From: CAXBYZ01 sp043826085
Lineage (GTDB): Bacteria > Patescibacteriota > Microgenomatia > UBA1400 > CG1-02-47-37
Reading direction: 5' to 3'
DNA length: 15,162 nucleotides
NCBI GenBank assembly: GCA_043826085.1
Contig: JBDRQW010000118.1
Coordinates: 1-15,162, forward strand
This document shows, in pieces, positions 12,475-15,162 of this stretch (its first letter is position 1; each line of letters opens with the position of its first letter). Made by a program: the position numbers and the translations under genes. The notes below the pieces were generated by a model, which was not told the origin of the DNA, ran no database searches, and saw nothing but the letters and a program-made list of their open reading frames with translations.

Positions 12475-12867
12475 ATGACTCAAAAGCAAGTATCTAAACG
12501 CTGGCTTGAAGGAGCCGAAGAGGCCCAAGATACAGCCCAGTCACTCTTCAAATTAAATAAATATAATCATAGTTTATTCTTTGCTCAGCTTTATTTAGAA
12601 AAACTAATCAAGGCCTTGCACTATCACCTCAAAGACAGTCACCCCTTGCCCATCCACAATCTTGTCCAACTTCTAAAAAAAATCGGGGTAATAATCACCC
12701 AAAAACAAGAAAAAGAATTAAGAACCATCACTCGCTTCAACATAACCGCACGCTATCACGAAGATAGGCAAAAAATTTATCAACTTGCCAACAAAGAATA
12801 CACTAAAAATTGGTTAATAAAAACCAATAACTTGGGAAAATTTATTAAAAATAAATTCACAGAATAA
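12475..12867 (+). CDS. HEPN-domain protein, probable toxin of a HEPN-MNT pair
   Basis: This is a 130-residue all-helical protein of the HEPN type. WLEGAEEAQDTAQSLFKLNK starts the first helix. SLFFAQLYLEKLIKALHYHL (about 33-52) is the characteristic paired-helix segment, HNLVQLLKKIG follows, and TARYHEDR near 96-103 corresponds to the Ar-Tyr region in which HEPN RNases carry an Arg...His site (Arg98, His100 and the preceding Arg92 are candidates). The adjacent minimal nucleotidyltransferase, 9 nt downstream, makes this a HEPN-MNT (type VII) pair in which HEPN is the RNase toxin and MNT inactivates it by nucleotidylation. The exact RX4-6H spacing is not clean, so activity is uncertain. It is AT-richer than the GT genes. 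Confidence 0.82.
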   Translation: MTQKQVSKRWLEGAEEAQDTAQSLFKLNKYNHSLFFAQLYLEKLIKALHYHLKDSHPLPIHNLVQLLKKIGVIITQKQEKELRTITRFNITARYHEDRQKIYQLANKEYTKNWLIKTNNLGKFIKNKFTE

Positions 12868-12876
12868 AGAATAAAT

Positions 12877-13194
12877 ATGCAACAAAAACAAGCTATTCAA
12901 CTTGCCAAGAAATATATTTCTTTAGTCAAAAAAAAGGGTGTTCCTGTTACCAAGGCTTATTTATTTGGATCTTATGCTAAAAATACAGCCAAAAATTACA
13001 GCGATCTTGATATCAGTATCATTTCACCTGTGTTCGGTAAAAATTGGATCAATGAGGGAGTTAGGCTTAGTATGATTGCCGGAAAATTAGATGAACGCAT
13101 TGAGCCCCACCCCATGACTTCCAAAGACATGGCGAACAAATACAACCCCTTAGCTTACGAAATTAAAACTCATGGAATTCTCTTAACCAAATAA
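12877..13194 (+). CDS. Minimal nucleotidyltransferase (MNT), probable antitoxin
   Basis: This is a 105-residue protein. The MNT motif FGSYAKNTAKNYSDLDISI (about residues 30-48) contains the GSY and the two catalytic aspartates (SDLD). DERIEPHPMTSKDM (about 72-85) follows, with Glu75 a candidate for the third acidic residue. The size is typical of MntA-like proteins, which attach AMP to a Tyr of the HEPN partner. It starts 9 nt after the HEPN stop, so both are on one transcript, and it has no membrane or extra domain. GC skew is visibly weaker here than in the host-like genes. Confidence 0.87.
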   Translation: MQQKQAIQLAKKYISLVKKKGVPVTKAYLFGSYAKNTAKNYSDLDISIISPVFGKNWINEGVRLSMIAGKLDERIEPHPMTSKDMANKYNPLAYEIKTHGILLTK

Positions 13195-13208
13195 CGCCCC
13201 AACCCAAG

Positions 13209-13229
13209 GTCAAGGTTCGTAACCTTGAC
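13209..13229. repeat. Palindrome, GGTTCGTAACC core, next to the VapBC promoter
   Basis: The 9-bp arms GTCAAGGTT and AACCTTGAC surround CGT. With the next A, the right arm spells TTGACA at 13225-13230, so it supplies the -35 box of the downstream toxin-antitoxin operon. Confidence 0.82.
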
Positions 13230-13261
13230 AACCACACATACACATGTTAATGTGTATGTGT
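13225..13261 (+). promoter_or_regulatory. Promoter and palindromic operator of the RHH-PIN operon
   Basis: TTGACA (13225-13230), a 17-nt spacer and TAATGT (13248-13253, weak -10). A 12-bp-arm inverted repeat (ACACATACACAT, loop GTTA, complement) spans 13234-13261 and ends directly before the ATG at 13262. Its position over the -10, and the presence of an RHH protein downstream, make it a likely autoregulatory operator (inference). It lacks the GGTT/AACC core, so it is separate from the dispersed palindrome family. Confidence 0.55.
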
Positions 13262-13507
13262 ATGTTAACCAAAAGAGCTCATATTCTATTCGAACCCGAA
13301 ACCTGGCAACTACTAGGTCAAGTTTCTGATGACCTAGACATCTCTATTGGCCAAGCTGTACGTCAGGCAATTAAAAAAACTTATATTAAGCAAAATACTA
13401 AATTAACTACCAACCAACTTTTATCAGATATTAAAAAACTTGGATCGCAAATTAACACCAAAAATATTAACTATAAAGTACTGATTAACCATGGTCGAAA
13501 ATACTAA
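13262..13507 (+). CDS. Ribbon-helix-helix antitoxin (VapB-like)
   Basis: This is an 81-residue protein counted from 13262. The ribbon-helix-helix domain covers about the first 45 residues: RAHILFEPETWQLLGQVS as the strand and first helix, then ISIGQAVRQAIKKTY as the second helix. The tail (about 46-81) is polar and would wrap the toxin. Three more in-frame ATGs lie at 13244, 13250 and 13256, but they fall within the palindrome and would add Met-Leu-Met-Cys-Met-Cys, so 13262 is preferred. It overlaps the PIN gene by 17 nt and probably represses the operon from the 13234-13261 palindrome. Confidence 0.78.
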   Translation: MLTKRAHILFEPETWQLLGQVSDDLDISIGQAVRQAIKKTYIKQNTKLTTNQLLSDIKKLGSQINTKNINYKVLINHGRKY

Positions 13508-13895
13508 AACTAAAACAGTTATTGATGCCTCAGCTATTTTATCAATTCTCTTTACTGACGAAAAAACACCCCAATTTCTTAAAATACATATCACTCAATT
13601 TTCTCAAGGAAGGCTCAAACTTTTAGCTCCAATTATTCTTAAGTATGAAGTAGCCAACTCTATCAAATCGGCTGTTTTACAAAAAAGAATCACAGAAAAT
13701 ATTGCTATAAAACTATTAGAAAAATTTCTTCTTTTGCCAATCTCTTATCCAAAAAAAATAGACTACCGACTAACTTTATCTCTAGCCATCAAACACAAAC
13801 TATCCGTCTACGACGCCTCCTACCTCCAACTTGCCAAATCCAAACGCTATCCCCTCCTCACCCTTGACAAAAACATAAAACGCCTCGCTTCCTAA
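13491..13895 (+). CDS. vapC: PIN-domain ribonuclease toxin (VapC family)
   Basis: This 134-residue protein has the PIN acidic set: Asp12 in VIDASAIL, Glu53 in KYEVANSIK, Asp108 in SVYDASYLQLA and Asp126 in LLTLDKNI. The length is typical for VapC, a metal-dependent RNase acting on tRNA, rRNA or other RNA; the target is not visible. It overlaps its antitoxin by 17 nt and is co-transcribed. The last 100 or so bases (from about 13795) are strikingly C-rich compared with the AT-rich first three quarters of the gene. It is convergent with the ATPase gene, with only 3 nt between stops. Confidence 0.87.
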   Translation: MVENTKTKTVIDASAILSILFTDEKTPQFLKIHITQFSQGRLKLLAPIILKYEVANSIKSAVLQKRITENIAIKLLEKFLLLPISYPKKIDYRLTLSLAIKHKLSVYDASYLQLAKSKRYPLLTLDKNIKRLAS

Positions 13896-13898
13896 AAA

Positions 13899-15128
13899 CT
13901 ATTCATTTAAAAAAGACTCCAAACTCACCAACTCCACTTCTTTATCCTTAACAACAAACTTACTATTCAAATTATCAGTCACCACCACTCTTCTAATCGG
14001 CTTTAAACCATATATCTCTTTTTTTAAAAATATATTTGATAATTTTTCCAATATACTTTCTTTAAACTTTTTATACTTAGACTCAATCAAAATACACTCT
14101 TTTTCATTAAGTTTAACCAAAAAATCTACCTCTTTCCCTCTTTGATTTTGAACATAAAATATCTTTTCTTCCCCATATCTTCTCAATAATTTAACAAAAA
14201 CCGTATTTTCGACCAAAGACCCAATATCTTCAAATCCGGTTAATGAATTCCTAACTCCGGTATCCAAAAAATAATATTTTTTTTGAGAATAGGCTATATC
14301 TTTCGGGCTCTCAGAATATTTGGAAATAAACCCAATCAACCTAACCTCATTTAAATGAGATATATAGTTCTTAACCGTATCATCACTTACCCCAACCACA
14401 TGAGAAATTTTTTGATAACTATTCTTACAACCAATCTGCTTTGATATCACTCTCAAAATCTCAAACACTACCTGTTTATTTCGAATATGATAAATATTAA
14501 TAATATCCTTATTAACAATATCCTTTAATAGCTCACTCAAATAATTTGGATTCTTTTCCAAAACATACTCCGGATAACCACCAAATTTCAAATAATTATC
14601 CAAGTTGTAATTTCCCGTCTTCTCAAATTTCTTATATTCTTTATAATCCAACGGAAACATTTCTATAACTGAATTTCTGCCAGTTAAAAGTCCTTTTTGC
14701 AAACTAATAGTTTTATACGAAGACCCCGAACATATTATTTTATAATCTTTCTTTGGTAAATCAAACAAAGATTTTAAAAGTTTTTCCCAACCCGTAAAAT
14801 ACTGGATTTCATCAAAAAATAAATACTCAAACTCACCGGACAATACATACTTATAAACATCAAAATCTGTTAAATTTATATTATCTAAACTCAAAAATAA
14901 TATTTTTTTAGGATCAACATCTTGCTTAATTAATTTCTTTATAGCTTGAAACATTAAAATTGTTTTTCCAACCCTACGAGAACCGATTAAAAAGGTTATC
15001 TTCTTCGAAGAAATTAAATCAAATAATTTTTCCAAATATTTTGATCGCCATATACCGGTATCTAAACTTTCTCCCTTCCACCACGGGTTGAAAAACTCTA
15101 CTGTATTTTTTAATTCTTGCTTTATCAT
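13899..15128 (-). CDS. AAA-family ATPase with DUF4143 nuclease-like domain
   Basis: This is a 409-residue protein. Walker A is LIGSRRVGKT (residues 47-56, Lys55) and Walker B EYLFFDEIQY (residues 101-110, Asp106-Glu107), with ICSGSS (132-137) as sensor-like. A winged-helix-like segment lies near 236-275 (ISHVVGVSDDTVKNYISHLN). The DUF4143 part has YYFLDTGVRNSLTGF (285-299), then KEVDFLV (332-338) and LIESKY (347-352), resembling the spaced acidic/Lys pattern of PD-(D/E)XK enzymes. This ATPase family is widespread in CPR and archaeal genomes as stand-alone accessory genes; the role is unknown. It is AT-rich and not an obvious part of an operon here. Confidence 0.87.
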   Translation of the reverse strand: MIKQELKNTVEFFNPWWKGESLDTGIWRSKYLEKLFDLISSKKITFLIGSRRVGKTILMFQAIKKLIKQDVDPKKILFLSLDNINLTDFDVYKYVLSGEFEYLFFDEIQYFTGWEKLLKSLFDLPKKDYKIICSGSSYKTISLQKGLLTGRNSVIEMFPLDYKEYKKFEKTGNYNLDNYLKFGGYPEYVLEKNPNYLSELLKDIVNKDIINIYHIRNKQVVFEILRVISKQIGCKNSYQKISHVVGVSDDTVKNYISHLNEVRLIGFISKYSESPKDIAYSQKKYYFLDTGVRNSLTGFEDIGSLVENTVFVKLLRRYGEEKIFYVQNQRGKEVDFLVKLNEKECILIESKYKKFKESILEKLSNIFLKKEIYGLKPIRRVVVTDNLNSKFVVKDKEVELVSLESFLNE

Positions 15129-15134
15129 AAATTA

Positions 15135-15162
15135 ATTATACCCTATTCGAATATATTGTACA
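15135..15162 (-). promoter_or_regulatory. Promoter of the AAA/DUF4143 gene
   Basis: On the minus strand a perfect TATAAT (15140-15135) ends 6 nt before the ATG at 15128, a leaderless layout. TGTACA at the window edge (15157-15162), 16 nt upstream, is only a fair -35. Between them is the 10-bp palindrome TATTCGAATA (15144-15153), a possible operator. Confidence 0.5.

Noticed and set aside
13244..13261. Earlier ATG starts for the antitoxin (13244, 13250, 13256)
   Set aside because: They fall inside the operator-like palindrome and would add a Met-Cys repeat with no resemblance to RHH N-termini; 13262 is more plausible.

Overview
The window looks like a chromosomal segment of a Candidatus Patescibacteria (CPR) genome, most plausibly of the Microgenomates type. 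This is inference from content, not a marker-gene assignment. Supporting signs are tightly packed genes with many short overlaps, almost no Shine-Dalgarno signals, -10 boxes only 5-8 nt from start codons (a leaderless layout), a ComEA/ComEC uptake locus, a membrane glycosyltransferase with C-terminal TPRs, several minimal toxin-antitoxin modules and a very large number of short palindromes. The + strand is visibly richer in C than in G whichever strand carries the gene, as expected from replication-strand bias.

Layout. 1-92: N-terminus of a leftward GT-C-type membrane glycosyltransferase that runs off the window. 127-5610: a surface-polysaccharide cluster with a cupin protein, a leftward GT4-GT2 pair, then a rightward run of flippase, DPM1-like GT2 and a second membrane GT2. 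5581-6847: a leftward AbiEi/AbiEii type IV toxin-antitoxin pair. 6982-8430: a leftward TMTC-like GT-C enzyme with TPRs. 8457-9305: a complete REP-associated tyrosine transposase (RAYT) gene with two palindromes on each side. 9314-12334: a leftward competence locus comEA - comEC - separate metallo-beta-lactamase domain. 12475-15128: an AT-richer island with HEPN-MNT, RHH-PIN (VapBC-like) and an AAA/DUF4143 ATPase.

The most striking structure is not a gene. About twenty short perfect or near-perfect palindromes are scattered from 366 to 13229. Most share a GGTT-N(1-3)-AACC core but have different lower stems that remain self-complementary. They lie in intergenic gaps, across stop codons and inside reading frames, where nearly all are read in the same phase as Gly-(Ser/Ala/Tyr). 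Inside proteins they fall in places expected to be loops or termini: a cupin hairpin, a GT2 loop, a flippase inter-helix loop, an MBL loop and several C-termini. Some are composite, with an outer stem enclosing further hairpins, or nested. The RAYT at 8560 is the obvious candidate for mobilising or maintaining the family. Its promoter lies between two of these palindromes and its stop codon is inside another.

How the parts fit. The GTs, flippase and cupin protein probably build and export a surface glycan. The competence genes would import DNA. The TA modules and the AAA/DUF4143 gene look like acquired cargo and contain no convincing palindrome inside their reading frames, which suggests they arrived after the palindromes spread. 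No rRNA, tRNA, CRISPR array or intrinsic terminator was seen, and there is no gene-free stretch longer than 300 bases.
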